A stretch of DNA of 64,000 nt from Sulfitobacter litoralis (GTDB lineage: Bacteria > Pseudomonadota > Alphaproteobacteria > Rhodobacterales > Rhodobacteraceae), in NCBI RefSeq assembly GCF_900103185.1, contig NZ_FNJD01000001.1, forward strand, positions 1 through 64,000, in the 5' to 3' direction. Numbering within the stretch: the stretch's first letter is position 1; each line of letters opens with the position of its first letter. A program made the translations under genes and the position numbers. This document shows positions 19,215 through 28,657 of this stretch, piece after piece. The notes beneath the pieces are model-generated. The model was not told where the DNA came from. It searched no databases and saw only the letters and a program-made list of their open reading frames with translations.

Positions 19215-19863
19215 GACGCCTCTTATCCTGGCGTTTGATACATCGGCCGCACATTGTGCGGCCGCTTTGCTGTCAGGCGACCAGATTATCGCCAGCATTC
19301 AGGAACCGATGAACAAGGGTCAGGGCGAACGTCTGCTTGGCCTCTGCGCCGAGGTTCTGACCAGCGCGGATGTGGCGTATAGCGACCTGACCGCGATCGG
19401 CGTCGGCGTCGGGCCGGGGAATTTCACTGGCATCCGCATTGCCGTGTCTGCCGCGCGCGGGCTGGCGCTTGGCCTTGGGGTGCCCGCGATAGGTGTCTCG
19501 CATCTTCAGGCGTTGGCCTATGGGCATGACGGTGTGGTCATCAGCAGCATCGATGCCCGTCAGGACAAGCTGTTCGTGCAGGTATTCGGGACGATGGACG
19601 ACCGCGAACCGGTGATGTGCGGCCTTGATGATCTGCCCGCAGTGCCATCGCGTGCCGACCCGATCTGTGTCGGGCATCAGGCTGACCTGATCGCAGCGCT
19701 GTGCAATGGCACTGCCCTCCCCCCGCGCAGCCCCGTGGCAGAGGCAACGGCACATATCGCGAGGGCCCGCTTGGGCATGCAAAACCCGCGACCTGCTCCG
19801 CTATATCTACGCCCGGCCGATGCCGCCCCCGCCCGCGACAAGCCGCCAACGATCCTTGCATGA
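19207..19863 (+). CDS. tsaB: tRNA t6A biosynthesis protein TsaB
   Basis: This 218-aa ASKHA-fold protein is the TsaD partner in N6-threonylcarbamoyl-adenosine synthesis. The N-terminal LILAFDTSAAHCAAALL and the central GVGPGNFTGIRIAVSAARGLALG are diagnostic. The start is a TTG at 19207, inside the 3' end of nfuA: no ATG or GTG lies far enough upstream without leaving the frame, and the first strand needs these residues. GAGG lies 9 bp before the TTG. Its stop overlaps rimI (ATGA). The rare start codon and overlaps point to tightly coupled, modest expression. Confidence 0.92.
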   Translation: MPKTPLILAFDTSAAHCAAALLSGDQIIASIQEPMNKGQGERLLGLCAEVLTSADVAYSDLTAIGVGVGPGNFTGIRIAVSAARGLALGLGVPAIGVSHLQALAYGHDGVVISSIDARQDKLFVQVFGTMDDREPVMCGLDDLPAVPSRADPICVGHQADLIAALCNGTALPPRSPVAEATAHIARARLGMQNPRPAPLYLRPADAAPARDKPPTILA

Positions 19864-20276
19864 CCCCGCAAACCATGGCGCAGATCCATGCCGCCGCTTT
19901 CATCCATGACCGCAGCTGGGGCGCGCAAGAGTTTGCTGATCTGCTCAGCTCCCCGTTTGTGGATCATCTGGCAGAGCCGCACGGCTTTGCCCTGACCCGC
20001 CTGATTGCGGGCGAAGCAGAGCTTTTGACCCTCGCCGTTGATCCCGCGGCACAGCGTCAGGGCATTGGTCGTAGGCTGTTACAACGCTGGCTAGAAGGGC
20101 TCGAGGGACGAGCAGAAACCGCCTTTCTTGAGGTGGCCGCAGATAACGCTGCCGCCATCGCGCTATATACGGCGGCGGGGTTTAGCCAAACGGCCAGCCG
20201 ACGCGGGTATTATCTGCGTAAAGATACGCCGCCAGTTGATGCGTTGATCCTTTCGCGGTGCTTTACGCAGGGTTAA
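19860..20276 (+). CDS. rimI: RimI-like N-acetyltransferase (GNAT)
   Basis: This 138-aa GNAT-fold enzyme has the acetyl-CoA loop PAAQRQGIGRRLLQ (motif A, Q/R-x-x-G-x-G/A) and AADNAAAIALYTAAGFSQTASRRGYY at the C-terminus. Its position right after tsaB (ATGA overlap) is the classical tsaB-rimI pairing, supporting the assignment as N-alpha-acetyltransferase of ribosomal protein S18 or a protein acetyltransferase of the same subfamily. The exact target is inferred. Confidence 0.88.
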   Translation: MTPQTMAQIHAAAFIHDRSWGAQEFADLLSSPFVDHLAEPHGFALTRLIAGEAELLTLAVDPAAQRQGIGRRLLQRWLEGLEGRAETAFLEVAADNAAAIALYTAAGFSQTASRRGYYLRKDTPPVDALILSRCFTQG

Positions 20277-20311
20277 CGCCTAATATCATCTGCCCCCGCT
20301 TGAGAATCCGG

Positions 20312-20340
20312 TTGACCCCCCCCATGGGCTACGCAGTATC
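20312..20340 (+). promoter_or_regulatory. Weak candidate promoter of the BMP transporter operon
   Basis: TTGACC and AGTATC are 17 bp apart, about 100 bp upstream of the substrate-binding protein gene. A run of nine C residues begins in the spacer's 5' half. The -10 match is poor. Confidence 0.3.
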
Positions 20341-20436
20341 GTACATCTGATCAACGGAGCCGTGCACAAGTGCGGACCTGCGACCGGGCAAAGGCTCCTT
20401 GCTTGCGCCCCAACACAATAAACCGGGAGACACTCC

Positions 20437-21432
20437 ATGACCCTTATGACCAAATTCCTCGGCGCCGCTGCGGCAACCGCGCTTAGCGCCGGTGCTGCTT
20501 TGGCCGAACCTGCCCTGATCTTCGACCTTGGCGGCAAATTCGACAAATCCTTCAACGAAGCCGCCTTTGCCGGCGCGCAACGCTGGGCCGAAGAAACCGG
20601 CGAAAGCTTCCGCGAGATCGAACTGCAGTCCGAAGCGCAGCGTGAACAGGCCCTGCGCCGTTTCGCCGAAGCAGGCTCCAATCCTATCGTGATGACCGGC
20701 TTTGCCTTTGGTGATGCGCTTGGTCAGGTGGCCGGCGATTACCCTGATACCGACTTTGTCATCATCGACATGGTTGTGGATGCGCCGAACGTTCGTTCCG
20801 TGGTCTTCAACGAGCACGAAGGGTCCTATCTGGTTGGCATGATGGCGGCGATGGCGTCCGAATCCAACACGGTCGGCTTTATCGGTGGCATGGATATCCC
20901 CCTGATCCGCAAATTCGCCTGTGGCTATGCCCAAGGTGTTCTGGCAGTGAACCCCGACGCGACCGTGATCTCGAACATGACCGGTTCGACTCCTGCCGCT
21001 TGGAACGACCCCGTAAAAGGGTCCGAACTGACCAAAGCGCAAATCAGCCAAGGCGCTGACGTTGTGTACGCGGCCGCTGGCGGCACAGGCGTCGGTGTTC
21101 TGCAAACCGCTGCTGACGAAGACATCCTGTCGATCGGCGTGGATAGCAACCAAAACCACCTGCACGCAGGCAAGGTCCTGACTTCGATGATCAAACGCGT
21201 GGACAACGCTGTGTTTGACGCGATGTCCGACGGTCCCGGCATGGAAAAAGGCTTTAACGTCATGGGCGTGGGCAACGAAGGCGTGGGCGTCGCAATCGAT
21301 GAGCACAACAAAGCGCTGATCACAGCTGAAATGCAAGCCGCTGTCGACGAAGCTTCGACCAAGATCGCAGACGGGTCGCTTGAGGTACATGATTACATGT
21401 CCGACGACAGCTGCCCGAGCCTGAGCTTCTAA
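20437..21432 (+). CDS. BMP family (PnrA-like) ABC transporter substrate-binding lipoprotein/protein
   Basis: The 331-aa protein has a signal peptide (MTLMTKFLGAAAATALSAGAALA, cleavage near 23). The mature part shows Bmp/PnrA family blocks: FDLGGKFDKSFNEAAFAGAQRWAE, GFAFGDALGQVAGDYPDTDFVIID, YLVGMMAA and VVYAAAGGTGVGVLQ. Such proteins bind purine or other nucleosides in the periplasm. The Cys of a lipobox is not seen, so it is probably a free periplasmic protein. It heads an operon with one ATPase and two permeases, and the next gene begins 2 bp after its stop codon. Confidence 0.93.
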   Translation: MTLMTKFLGAAAATALSAGAALAEPALIFDLGGKFDKSFNEAAFAGAQRWAEETGESFREIELQSEAQREQALRRFAEAGSNPIVMTGFAFGDALGQVAGDYPDTDFVIIDMVVDAPNVRSVVFNEHEGSYLVGMMAAMASESNTVGFIGGMDIPLIRKFACGYAQGVLAVNPDATVISNMTGSTPAAWNDPVKGSELTKAQISQGADVVYAAAGGTGVGVLQTAADEDILSIGVDSNQNHLHAGKVLTSMIKRVDNAVFDAMSDGPGMEKGFNVMGVGNEGVGVAIDEHNKALITAEMQAAVDEASTKIADGSLEVHDYMSDDSCPSLSF

Positions 21433-21434
21433 GC

Positions 21435-23063
21435 GTGAGCACTGCAACACAGACGGAGCGGCAGGAAACTGCCGCTCCGGCGATCGAGCTGAAAGGCATT
21501 TCCAAGGCCTTTGGCCCGGTACAGGCCAACAAAGACATCTCAATCCGCGTCATGCCCGGTACAATCCACGGGATTATCGGTGAAAACGGTGCGGGCAAAT
21601 CGACGCTGATGTCGATCCTTTACGGATTCTACAAAGCGGACAAAGGCGACATTTTTATCGCCGGCAAAAAGACCGATATCCCTGACAGCCAGGCCGCGAT
21701 TGCCGCAGGCATCGGGATGGTGTTCCAGCACTTTAAACTGGTTGAAAATTTTACGGTTCTGGAAAATATCATTCTGGGGGCCGAAGACGGACGGCTGCTG
21801 AAACCGTCGCTCGCCAAGGCGCGCAAGTCGCTGTTGAAACTGGCGGATGATTACGGGCTCAAGGTCGATCCCGATGCGCTGGTACAAGACATCGGCGTGG
21901 GCATGCAGCAACGCGTAGAGATCCTCAAGGCGCTGTATCGTCAGGCAGATATTCTCATTCTGGATGAACCCACCGGCGTGTTGACCCCTGCCGAAGCGGA
22001 TCAATTGTTCCGCATCCTCGGGCGTCTGCGCTCTGAGGGAAAGACGATCATCCTGATCACCCACAAGCTGCGCGAGATCATGGAAACGACCGACACCGTA
22101 TCCGTCATGCGCCGTGGCCAGATGACCGCCACCGTCAAAACCGCAGAGACCTCGCCCGCCGAACTGGCCGAGCTGATGGTCGGCCGCAAGGTCCTGCTGC
22201 GTGTGGACAAAAAACCCGCCGCCCCCGGCCCTGTCATTCTGGATATCGAAGGCTTGCGCGTCGTTGATGAAAAAGGCGTAGAGCGTCTACGCGGCATTGA
22301 TCTGCAAGTCCGTGCGGGCGAAATCCTTGGCGTCGCTGGCGTGGCCGGCAACGGGCAATCCGAGCTGCTTGAGGTTCTGGGCGGCTATCGGACCGGCAAG
22401 GGCAGCGTGCGCGTCAATGGCACGGCGCTGGACCTCACCGGCAACAAGTCCGACGGCCAATCCCGCCGCAATCATGGCATCGCCCACGTCCCCGAAGACC
22501 GCCAGCGCGAAGGTCTGATCATGGACTATCAGGCGTGGGAAAACACCGCGTTTGGCTATCACAAAGACCCTGCCTATCGCAGCGGCCTGCTGATGGATAA
22601 CGCCGCGATCAAGGCCGACACCGTTGAAAAGATGGAACGTTTCGACGTGCGCCCGCCCAACCCCAAACTGGCGGCCAAGAACTTTTCGGGCGGCAACCAG
22701 CAAAAGATTGTTCTGGCCCGCGAGATCGAACGCAACCCGGACCTGCTGCTGATCGGTCAACCGACCCGTGGCGTCGACATCGGTGCGATCGAATTCATCC
22801 ACGAACAGATCGTCGCCCTGCGCGATCAGGGCAAGGCCATCCTGCTGGTCTCGGTCGAGCTGGAAGAGATTCTCGCACTCAGTGACCGTGTGGCTGTCAT
22901 GTTCGACGGTCAGGTCATGGGCATCCGCGACGCCAGCCAAACCGATGAAAAAGAACTGGGCTTGCTGATGGCCGGCATCACCGATACCGATGCGCCCCAT
23001 TCCATCGAAGAGATCGAAGACAATCTGGCCCATGCGGGCGGCGATCCGCATAAGGAAGTGTGA
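21435..23063 (+). CDS. ABC transporter ATP-binding protein with two ATPase domains (nucleoside type)
   Basis: This 542-aa protein has two fused ABC domains, as in sugar/nucleoside importers. Domain 1 has Walker A GENGAGKST and Walker B ILILDEPTGVLTPAE. Domain 2 has the degenerate GVAGNGQSEL P-loop, the signature NFSGGNQQK and a Walker B-like LLLIGQPTRGVDIGA in which the usual Glu is Gln. Domain 1 has a degenerate signature (GVGMQQRVE), a common asymmetry in this group. The start is a GTG at 21435, 2 bp after the upstream stop. It energises the two permeases encoded next. Confidence 0.93.
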   Translation: MSTATQTERQETAAPAIELKGISKAFGPVQANKDISIRVMPGTIHGIIGENGAGKSTLMSILYGFYKADKGDIFIAGKKTDIPDSQAAIAAGIGMVFQHFKLVENFTVLENIILGAEDGRLLKPSLAKARKSLLKLADDYGLKVDPDALVQDIGVGMQQRVEILKALYRQADILILDEPTGVLTPAEADQLFRILGRLRSEGKTIILITHKLREIMETTDTVSVMRRGQMTATVKTAETSPAELAELMVGRKVLLRVDKKPAAPGPVILDIEGLRVVDEKGVERLRGIDLQVRAGEILGVAGVAGNGQSELLEVLGGYRTGKGSVRVNGTALDLTGNKSDGQSRRNHGIAHVPEDRQREGLIMDYQAWENTAFGYHKDPAYRSGLLMDNAAIKADTVEKMERFDVRPPNPKLAAKNFSGGNQQKIVLAREIERNPDLLLIGQPTRGVDIGAIEFIHEQIVALRDQGKAILLVSVELEEILALSDRVAVMFDGQVMGIRDASQTDEKELGLLMAGITDTDAPHSIEEIEDNLAHAGGDPHKEV

Positions 23064-23064
23064 C

Positions 23065-24195
23065 ATGGACGTAATGCCAAAATGGGCCGAGGTCGTCCTC
23101 GTGCCTTTGATATCGCTTTTACTGGCAGCGATCCTGTCGGCGCTGGTCATTCTGGGCATCGGTGAAGACCCCGTTGCCGCCGTCAAACTGATGGTGTCCG
23201 GCGCTTTGGGCAGCACCTATGGGTGGGGCTATACGCTGTATTACGCGACCAACTTTATGTTCACCGGCCTGTGCGTCGCCATCGCCTTTCACGCGCGACT
23301 GTTCAACATCGGCGGCGAAGGTCAGGCAATGCTGGGCGGTTTGGGTGTGGCGCTCGCCTGTTTGTATATCCCGTGGCCCCACTGGTCGCTGGCGCTCTTT
23401 GGTGCCGCTGCGATGGCGGCTGTCTTTGGGGCCGCTTGGGCCGCGATCCCCGCGTTCCTGCAAGCCAAGCGCGGCAGCCATATCGTGATCACAACGATCA
23501 TGTTCAACTTTATCGCCGCCGCAGCGCTGAACTATATTCTGGTCAACATGCTACGCCCCCAAGGCAGCATGGACCCCGCAACGGCGCGCTTTCCTGACGC
23601 GACAAAGCTGCCAACGTTGCACGATCTTCTGGCCCCGCTCGGGATCGAATTTTCCAAGGCGGCACCGGCCAATATCTCGCTTTTGGTGGCGGTTGCGGCC
23701 TGTATCTTCTTGTGGGTGCTGATCTGGCGCACGCGGCTTGGCTATGAAATCCGCGCCTATGGCCATTCGGAATCGGCGGCGAAATACGCCGGTATCTCTA
23801 CGGTCAAGATCACCATGATCGCGATGACCATCTCGGGTGGTCTGGCGGGGATGATGGCGATTAACAACGTCATGGGCGAAGCCGAACGACTGGTGCTGAA
23901 CGCCACGGAAGGCGCGGGCTTTATCGGCATCGCTGTCGCATTAATGGGGCGTAGCCATCCTTTGGGCGTGTTTCTTGCCGCGATCCTTTTCGGGTTCCTC
24001 TATCAGGGCGGTGCTGAACTGGCGCTCTGGACCTCGATCCCGCGCGAGCTGATCGTCGTCATTCAGGCGCTGGTGATCCTCTTTACCGGAGCGCTGGATA
24101 ACATGGTGCGTATGCCGCTCGAGAAAATCTTTCTGGCGCTACGCGCCGCACGGGCTCCCAAGCCCGAACGCAAACCGGTGGAGCCTGCTGAATAA
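23065..24195 (+). CDS. ABC transporter permease 1 (nucleoside/BMP type)
   Basis: This 376-aa membrane protein has about eight to ten helices and the branched-chain/ribose-type permease core: FNIGGEGQAMLGGL, a conserved amphipathic SHIVITTIMFNFIA, and the EAA-like loop RAYGHSESAAKYAGIS. That gives the pairing FNIGGEG (here) with FDIGLDG (next gene) seen in heterodimeric nucleoside importers. The start lies 1 bp after the ATPase stop, preceded by AAGGAAG. The stop overlaps the next start (TAATG). Confidence 0.93.
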   Translation: MDVMPKWAEVVLVPLISLLLAAILSALVILGIGEDPVAAVKLMVSGALGSTYGWGYTLYYATNFMFTGLCVAIAFHARLFNIGGEGQAMLGGLGVALACLYIPWPHWSLALFGAAAMAAVFGAAWAAIPAFLQAKRGSHIVITTIMFNFIAAAALNYILVNMLRPQGSMDPATARFPDATKLPTLHDLLAPLGIEFSKAAPANISLLVAVAACIFLWVLIWRTRLGYEIRAYGHSESAAKYAGISTVKITMIAMTISGGLAGMMAINNVMGEAERLVLNATEGAGFIGIAVALMGRSHPLGVFLAAILFGFLYQGGAELALWTSIPRELIVVIQALVILFTGALDNMVRMPLEKIFLALRAARAPKPERKPVEPAE

Positions 24196-25163
24196 TGGAT
24201 TATATCACGCTCATCCAACTGTTCGACAGCACCGTGCGCCTTGCCACACCATTGCTGCTGGCCTGCCTTGCCGGTCTGTTTTCCGAACGCGCAGGCATTT
24301 TCGACATCGGACTTGATGGTAAGATGCTGGCGGCGGCGTTCTTTTCGGCGGCGGTGGCGTCACTGACGGGGAATGTCTGGCTGGGGCTGTTGGCGGGGAT
24401 CGCCGCGTCGATGGCGCTGAGCCTGCTGCACGGGCTTGCGTCGATCACCTTTCGCGGCAACCAACTGATTTCAGGCGTTGCGATCAACTTTCTCGCGGCG
24501 GGGCTGACCGTTCTGATCGCGCAAGACTGGTTTCAGCAAGGTGGGCGTACGCCGTCGCTGATCGGCGGGGCGCGGTTTAGCCCGATCACCCTGCCTTTCG
24601 CTGACGACGTTGCTCAGACACCCATCATCGGACCGCTTTACGCCGAACTGATCTCGGGTCACTCGATCCTTGTCTATCTGGCGTTCCTTGCGGTGCCTGC
24701 GACGTGGTGGCTGCTTTATCGCACACGTTTCGGCCTGCGCCTGCGCGCGGTGGGTGAAAACCCTGCGGCAGTCGATACGGCGGGGGTTTCCGTCGTTGGC
24801 CTACGCTATGCGGCGGTGTTGATCTGTGGCGTGCTTTGCGGCGTTGCGGGTGCGTATCTTAGCACGGCGCTGCAGGCCGGCTTTATCAAGGACATGTCCG
24901 CAGGCCGTGGCTATATCGCGCTTGCCGCGCTGATCTTTGCCAAGTGGCGCCCGTGGTACGCGCTATGGGCGACGCTGCTGTTCGGCCTGTTCGGTGCGCT
25001 TGAAACCCGCCCCGACGTGATCGAGGCGCTGGTGAACTTCAAGGTTCAGGGGCAGTTGCTCGCGGCCCTTCCCTATGTGATGACCGTGATCATTCTGGCG
25101 GGCTTTGTCGGCAAGGCGATCCCGCCGCGTGCCGGTGGCGAGCCCTACGTGAAAGAACGCTAA
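24195..25163 (+). CDS. ABC transporter permease 2 (nucleoside/BMP type)
   Basis: This 322-aa membrane protein is a paralogue of the preceding permease and completes the heterodimeric channel. Motifs are ERAGIFDIGLDGKMLAAAF, GNQLISGVAINFLAAGLT and RLRAVGENPAAVDTAGVSV, the loop that docks on the ATPase. Overlap with the previous gene (TAATG) implies coupled translation. No catabolic gene is attached to this operon, but a purine nucleoside phosphorylase (deoD) is encoded about 9 kb away, which would fit purine nucleoside uptake. Confidence 0.93.
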   Translation: MDYITLIQLFDSTVRLATPLLLACLAGLFSERAGIFDIGLDGKMLAAAFFSAAVASLTGNVWLGLLAGIAASMALSLLHGLASITFRGNQLISGVAINFLAAGLTVLIAQDWFQQGGRTPSLIGGARFSPITLPFADDVAQTPIIGPLYAELISGHSILVYLAFLAVPATWWLLYRTRFGLRLRAVGENPAAVDTAGVSVVGLRYAAVLICGVLCGVAGAYLSTALQAGFIKDMSAGRGYIALAALIFAKWRPWYALWATLLFGLFGALETRPDVIEALVNFKVQGQLLAALPYVMTVIILAGFVGKAIPPRAGGEPYVKER

Positions 25164-25242
25164 CTCTCGTTGCGCCGTTGCAAATTGCGGCGGCGCAGCA
25201 TCCACGATTGATTTCAACCTTTCGATCGGACTAACTGCGTCT

Positions 25243-26151
25243 ATGCAAATTTATCTGCCCATTGCCGAATTGTCGGTCAACGCGTTCCTCCTTTTGGGGT
25301 TGGGCGGGATTGTGGGCGTTCTATCCGGCATGTTCGGCGTCGGAGGCGGATTTTTGATCACGCCCCTGCTGTTTTTTATCGGCATCCCCCCAGCGGTGGC
25401 CGTGGCCACAGGCGCAAACCAGATTGTGGCGTCGTCGTTCTCGGCGCTGCTGGTGCATCTTAAACGCAAGACGGTTGATCTGCGCATGGGCAGCGTCTTG
25501 CTGGCGGGCGGTCTGGTCGGGGCTGCGGCAGGGGTCACGATCTTTAACTACCTCAAATCGCTGGGTCAGGTCGATCTGCTGGTAAACCTTTGCTACGTCG
25601 TTTTTCTGGGGATCATCGGCGGGCTGATGTTGGTTGAATCGCTGAACGCGATGTACAAGACGCGCACCGGAAAACGCCCCCCGCGCAAGAAACACACGTG
25701 GATACAAAAGCTGCCATTCAAGATGCGTTTTCGGGTTACGGGGCTTTATATCTCGGTCATTCCGCCGCTGCTGGTCGGGGCCTTTGTCGGGCTTCTGGCC
25801 GCGATCATGGGCGTTGGCGGCGGCTTTATCATGGTGCCTGCGATGATCTATCTGCTGGGGATGCCGACCAAAGTCGTTGTCGGCACGTCGCTGTTTCAGA
25901 TCATCTTTGTCGCCGCATTTACCACGATGTTGCATGCCACCACCAACTATACTGTCGATATCGTGCTGGCCGTGCTGCTGCTGATCGGCGGCGTCATTGG
26001 CGCACAGTTCGGCACCACCCTTGGGACCAAGCTCAAGGCGGAACAGCTGCGCATCCTGTTGGCGCTTTTGGTGCTGATTGTCTGCGGCAAGCTGGCGCTG
26101 GACCTGCTCTTGCAACCGGCCGAGCTTTACTCCGTCGGGTTCAAATCATGA
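25243..26151 (+). CDS. TSUP (TauE/SafE) family membrane permease
   Basis: This 302-aa protein has about eight transmembrane helices and two family repeats. Each opens with the signature GxxxGxxGxGGGF: GIVGVLSGMFGVGGGFLITP (about 20-40) and GLLAAIMGVGGGFIMVP (about 180-196). A basic cytoplasmic loop (KTRTGKRPPRKKH) lies between. TSUP proteins export or import sulfur-containing and other small anions such as sulfite, sulfoacetate or sulfolactate. The substrate here is unknown. It overlaps the TIGR02186 gene by ATGA; this pairing recurs in alphaproteobacteria. Confidence 0.92.
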   Translation: MQIYLPIAELSVNAFLLLGLGGIVGVLSGMFGVGGGFLITPLLFFIGIPPAVAVATGANQIVASSFSALLVHLKRKTVDLRMGSVLLAGGLVGAAAGVTIFNYLKSLGQVDLLVNLCYVVFLGIIGGLMLVESLNAMYKTRTGKRPPRKKHTWIQKLPFKMRFRVTGLYISVIPPLLVGAFVGLLAAIMGVGGGFIMVPAMIYLLGMPTKVVVGTSLFQIIFVAAFTTMLHATTNYTVDIVLAVLLLIGGVIGAQFGTTLGTKLKAEQLRILLALLVLIVCGKLALDLLLQPAELYSVGFKS

Positions 26152-26918
26152 TCCGGTTTCGTGTTTTAATCGCGGCGGTCTTGACCTGCATCGCGTTCTC
26201 TGCGCTCGCCGAAGAAGCAATCGTTTTGGGGCTGAACCAAAGCGAAGTATCTATCTCGACCAACTTTAACGGGTCCGAGATCATCATTTTTGGCGCGGTT
26301 AAACGCGAGGAGCCCATCCCAGAGGGCCCCGAGCTTGAGGTCGTGGTTACCGTTTCTGGCCCGTCTGCCCCCGTGACAGTCCGGCGCAAGGAAAAGACCT
26401 TTGGCATCTGGGTGAATACCGCTGCCGTAGAGGTGGACCGCGCCCCCAGCTTTTACGCCGTCGCCACCAGCGGCCCACTCCAAGACGTCCTGAGCCGTAC
26501 CGAAGACCTGCGCTATAAAATCTCTGTACCCCGTGCCATCCGATCTGTCGGGGCCCCGATGGATATTAAAGATTCGGCGGCTTTTTCAGATGCGCTGATC
26601 CGTATCCGCAGCGATGCAAACCAGTACCAGCTGGACGAGGCAGGCGTGAGCGTTGACGAACAAACCCTGTTCAGAGCGACGGTACAGCTGCCCGCCTCGT
26701 TGATAGAGGGCGATTATAACACCCGCATTTTCCTGACCCGTGGCGGATCGGTCGTGGCCCAATACGGGACGCTCATCGATGTGCGCAAGGTCGGGTTGGA
26801 ACGCTGGCTTTACAATCTGTCACGCGAAAACGCGCTGCTTTACGGGCTGATGTCACTCGCCATCGCTATTGCTGCAGGGTGGGGTGCATCCGCCATCTTT
26901 AGTGCACTGCGCCGCTAA
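26148..26918 (+). CDS. TIGR02186 family membrane-anchored protein, partner of the TSUP permease
   Basis: The 256-aa protein has a signal peptide (MIRFRVLIAAVLTCIAFSALA), a periplasmic beta-rich domain (about 22-220) and one C-terminal membrane helix (MSLAIAIAAGWGASAIF). It matches the TIGR02186 layout: EAIVLGLNQSEVSISTNFNGSEIIIFGAV at the start of the mature part and LYNLSRENALLYGLMS before the helix. Translational overlap with the TSUP gene suggests an accessory or sensing role for that permease, but no function is known. It is convergent with the helicase gene, only 32 bp away. Confidence 0.82.
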   Translation: MIRFRVLIAAVLTCIAFSALAEEAIVLGLNQSEVSISTNFNGSEIIIFGAVKREEPIPEGPELEVVVTVSGPSAPVTVRRKEKTFGIWVNTAAVEVDRAPSFYAVATSGPLQDVLSRTEDLRYKISVPRAIRSVGAPMDIKDSAAFSDALIRIRSDANQYQLDEAGVSVDEQTLFRATVQLPASLIEGDYNTRIFLTRGGSVVAQYGTLIDVRKVGLERWLYNLSRENALLYGLMSLAIAIAAGWGASAIFSALRR

Positions 26919-26950
26919 GTGGCGGTGCAGGGAGTAGCCAAAAACAGCCT

Positions 26951-28489
26951 TTATGCGGCGGGGTCATCCGTCTGCACTTCGAGGTTAAGCGGTGCCGCTG
27001 GGGCCGCACGCAGGTCATCCACCCGCAACACCCCCGACGGTTTCGACAGACGGTTCCGCACCACCCAAATCAGGCGCTCTTGCGCACGGGTGATCGCCAC
27101 GTAGGCGAGGCGCTTCCACAGGGGTTGCCCCGCCTCAGACCGGCCCATACGCGCCGCTGCGAACAGATCGGGTGCAAACACCTGCACTGTATCCCACTGG
27201 CTGCCCTGCGCCTTGTGGATGGTGACGGCAGCCCCGTGCAGGAACGTGGCCCCCATACGCGCGGCAAAGGGGATGAACGGCTCTTCCTCGTCCGGCTTTT
27301 CGATCTTTACGATGGACGCGGCAGAGATCTGAGGGTCTTCGGCCCCCATCACATGCAAGCGGCTAAAGCCCGGCTTGCGACCATTGCCCAGATAGACAAC
27401 CTGCGCGCCTTTGATCAGGCCGCGTGCTTCGAGGTCGAGCCGTTTCTTGCGGTGTTTCAGTGGCAGCTCGATCCCGTCACATATCAGCGGCTCACCTTCG
27501 AGCAGCGCGTCTTCAGGTGCCCCATAAACCGACCGGAATGCGTTGATCAGCCGGATACGCGTCGCGTTGCGCCAGACCAGCACAGGCGAACGCGCCATCA
27601 GGTCAACCTCTACCCGCTGGCCCCAGACCACGCGGTCGTCTTTCTTTGACGCATCTTCAATCATGCGTTCAAACTGCTCGAATGTCAGCGCCGGATCGGC
27701 AAGCGCATGCGCAAGATCAAGGATCGGGTTGTCGGCCTGCTGCCGGTGGATACGGCTCAGGTTCAACACGCGTTCTTTCGGTAGCTTTTCGAAAACCATC
27801 GTGCCGGACTGCCCCACAGGGGCCAGCTGTGCCGGATCGCCAAACAGCAGTAATGTCGGGAAAATCTCTTTCAGATCCTCGAACTGCTTGTCATCCAACA
27901 TAGAGCTTTCATCGACGAAACCGATGTCCAGCGGTTCTTCGCGGCGCTTCCATCCGGTGATGAAATCACTGCCGCGCAGACCCGCTGCAGCCAACGCGCC
28001 GGGGATAGATTTGTTGTTCTGATAGAACGCCAATGCCCGATCCAAGGCAATCTCATTCATCCCCTCGATCACCGGACGGTCGCCGTTGCCTGCCAGCCAC
28101 TCTGCGATGCGTTCATATTCGGGATCATACACGGGGGTATAGAGGATGCGGTGGATCGTGGTCGCCGGCACACCGCGCAAGCGCAGGACCGAGGCCGCCT
28201 TGTTCGTGGGGGCAAGGATCGCCAGCGTCCGTTTGTCTTTCTTCTTGCGTTCATAGTCACCCGACACGATGTCGACGCCTGCGTTTTCCAATGCCTTGTA
28301 CAGCTCTGCCAACAGCAGTGTCTTGCCCGACCCCGCCTTGCCGGTCACCGCCAGCACCTGATCTGCACCGCCCGCAGGCGGCATCAGCAAGTTGTCATCA
28401 AGATCAATGCCTGCATGGCGCAGCATTTCGGCTACGCTATCAAAGGCAGCCGCCTGATCGTCGGAATATGTAAGGGCAGGTACTGTCAT
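26951..28489 (-). CDS. RecD-like superfamily 1 helicase/AAA ATPase
   Basis: This 512-aa protein has the helicase motifs in order: Walker A GKAGSGKT (residues 50-57), motif Ia LAPTNKAA, motif II DESSM (about 214), motif III FGDPAQLAPVG, and near the C-terminus the UvrD-C-like HKAQGSQWDTVQVF and motif VI AITRAQERLIWVV. It resembles stand-alone RecD/Dda-like 5'-3' DNA helicases, without the RecBC partners. A role in DNA repair or replication-fork processing is plausible. No LexA box is apparent in the 168-bp gap upstream. Confidence 0.85.
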   Translation of the reverse strand: MTVPALTYSDDQAAAFDSVAEMLRHAGIDLDDNLLMPPAGGADQVLAVTGKAGSGKTLLLAELYKALENAGVDIVSGDYERKKKDKRTLAILAPTNKAASVLRLRGVPATTIHRILYTPVYDPEYERIAEWLAGNGDRPVIEGMNEIALDRALAFYQNNKSIPGALAAAGLRGSDFITGWKRREEPLDIGFVDESSMLDDKQFEDLKEIFPTLLLFGDPAQLAPVGQSGTMVFEKLPKERVLNLSRIHRQQADNPILDLAHALADPALTFEQFERMIEDASKKDDRVVWGQRVEVDLMARSPVLVWRNATRIRLINAFRSVYGAPEDALLEGEPLICDGIELPLKHRKKRLDLEARGLIKGAQVVYLGNGRKPGFSRLHVMGAEDPQISAASIVKIEKPDEEEPFIPFAARMGATFLHGAAVTIHKAQGSQWDTVQVFAPDLFAAARMGRSEAGQPLWKRLAYVAITRAQERLIWVVRNRLSKPSGVLRVDDLRAAPAAPLNLEVQTDDPAA

Positions 28490-28591
28490 GGCGCGACCCT
28501 AATTGAGCGCCGCGCCGGGGGCCAGATGGCATCACGGTTATTCGCACATTCAGCTTGCGCCACAACGCCCCTGCGAGGCCCAAAACGCAGA

Positions 28592-28624
28592 ACACCCGCG
28601 CGCCGGGATGCGGCGCACGGGTGT
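28592..28624 (-). terminator. Terminator of ccr
   Basis: ACACCCG...CGGGTGT, extended inward by GCGCC/GGCGC, forms a long hairpin. On the minus strand it is followed by TTCTGCGTTTTGG. It lies just after the ccr stop. Confidence 0.65.
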
Positions 28625-28657
28625 CTGGTCAGTACTCCCACAAAGCGGGCTGTCTGA

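Noticed and set aside
20317..20325. Run of C residues near 20317
   Set aside because: It is a simple homopolymer run, possibly phase-variable in theory, but it lies in a non-coding region without a clear gene-switch role.
20329..21543. A 404-codon minus-strand frame over the BMP substrate-binding gene
   Set aside because: It overlaps a signal-peptide-bearing, family-matching gene and has no independent support.
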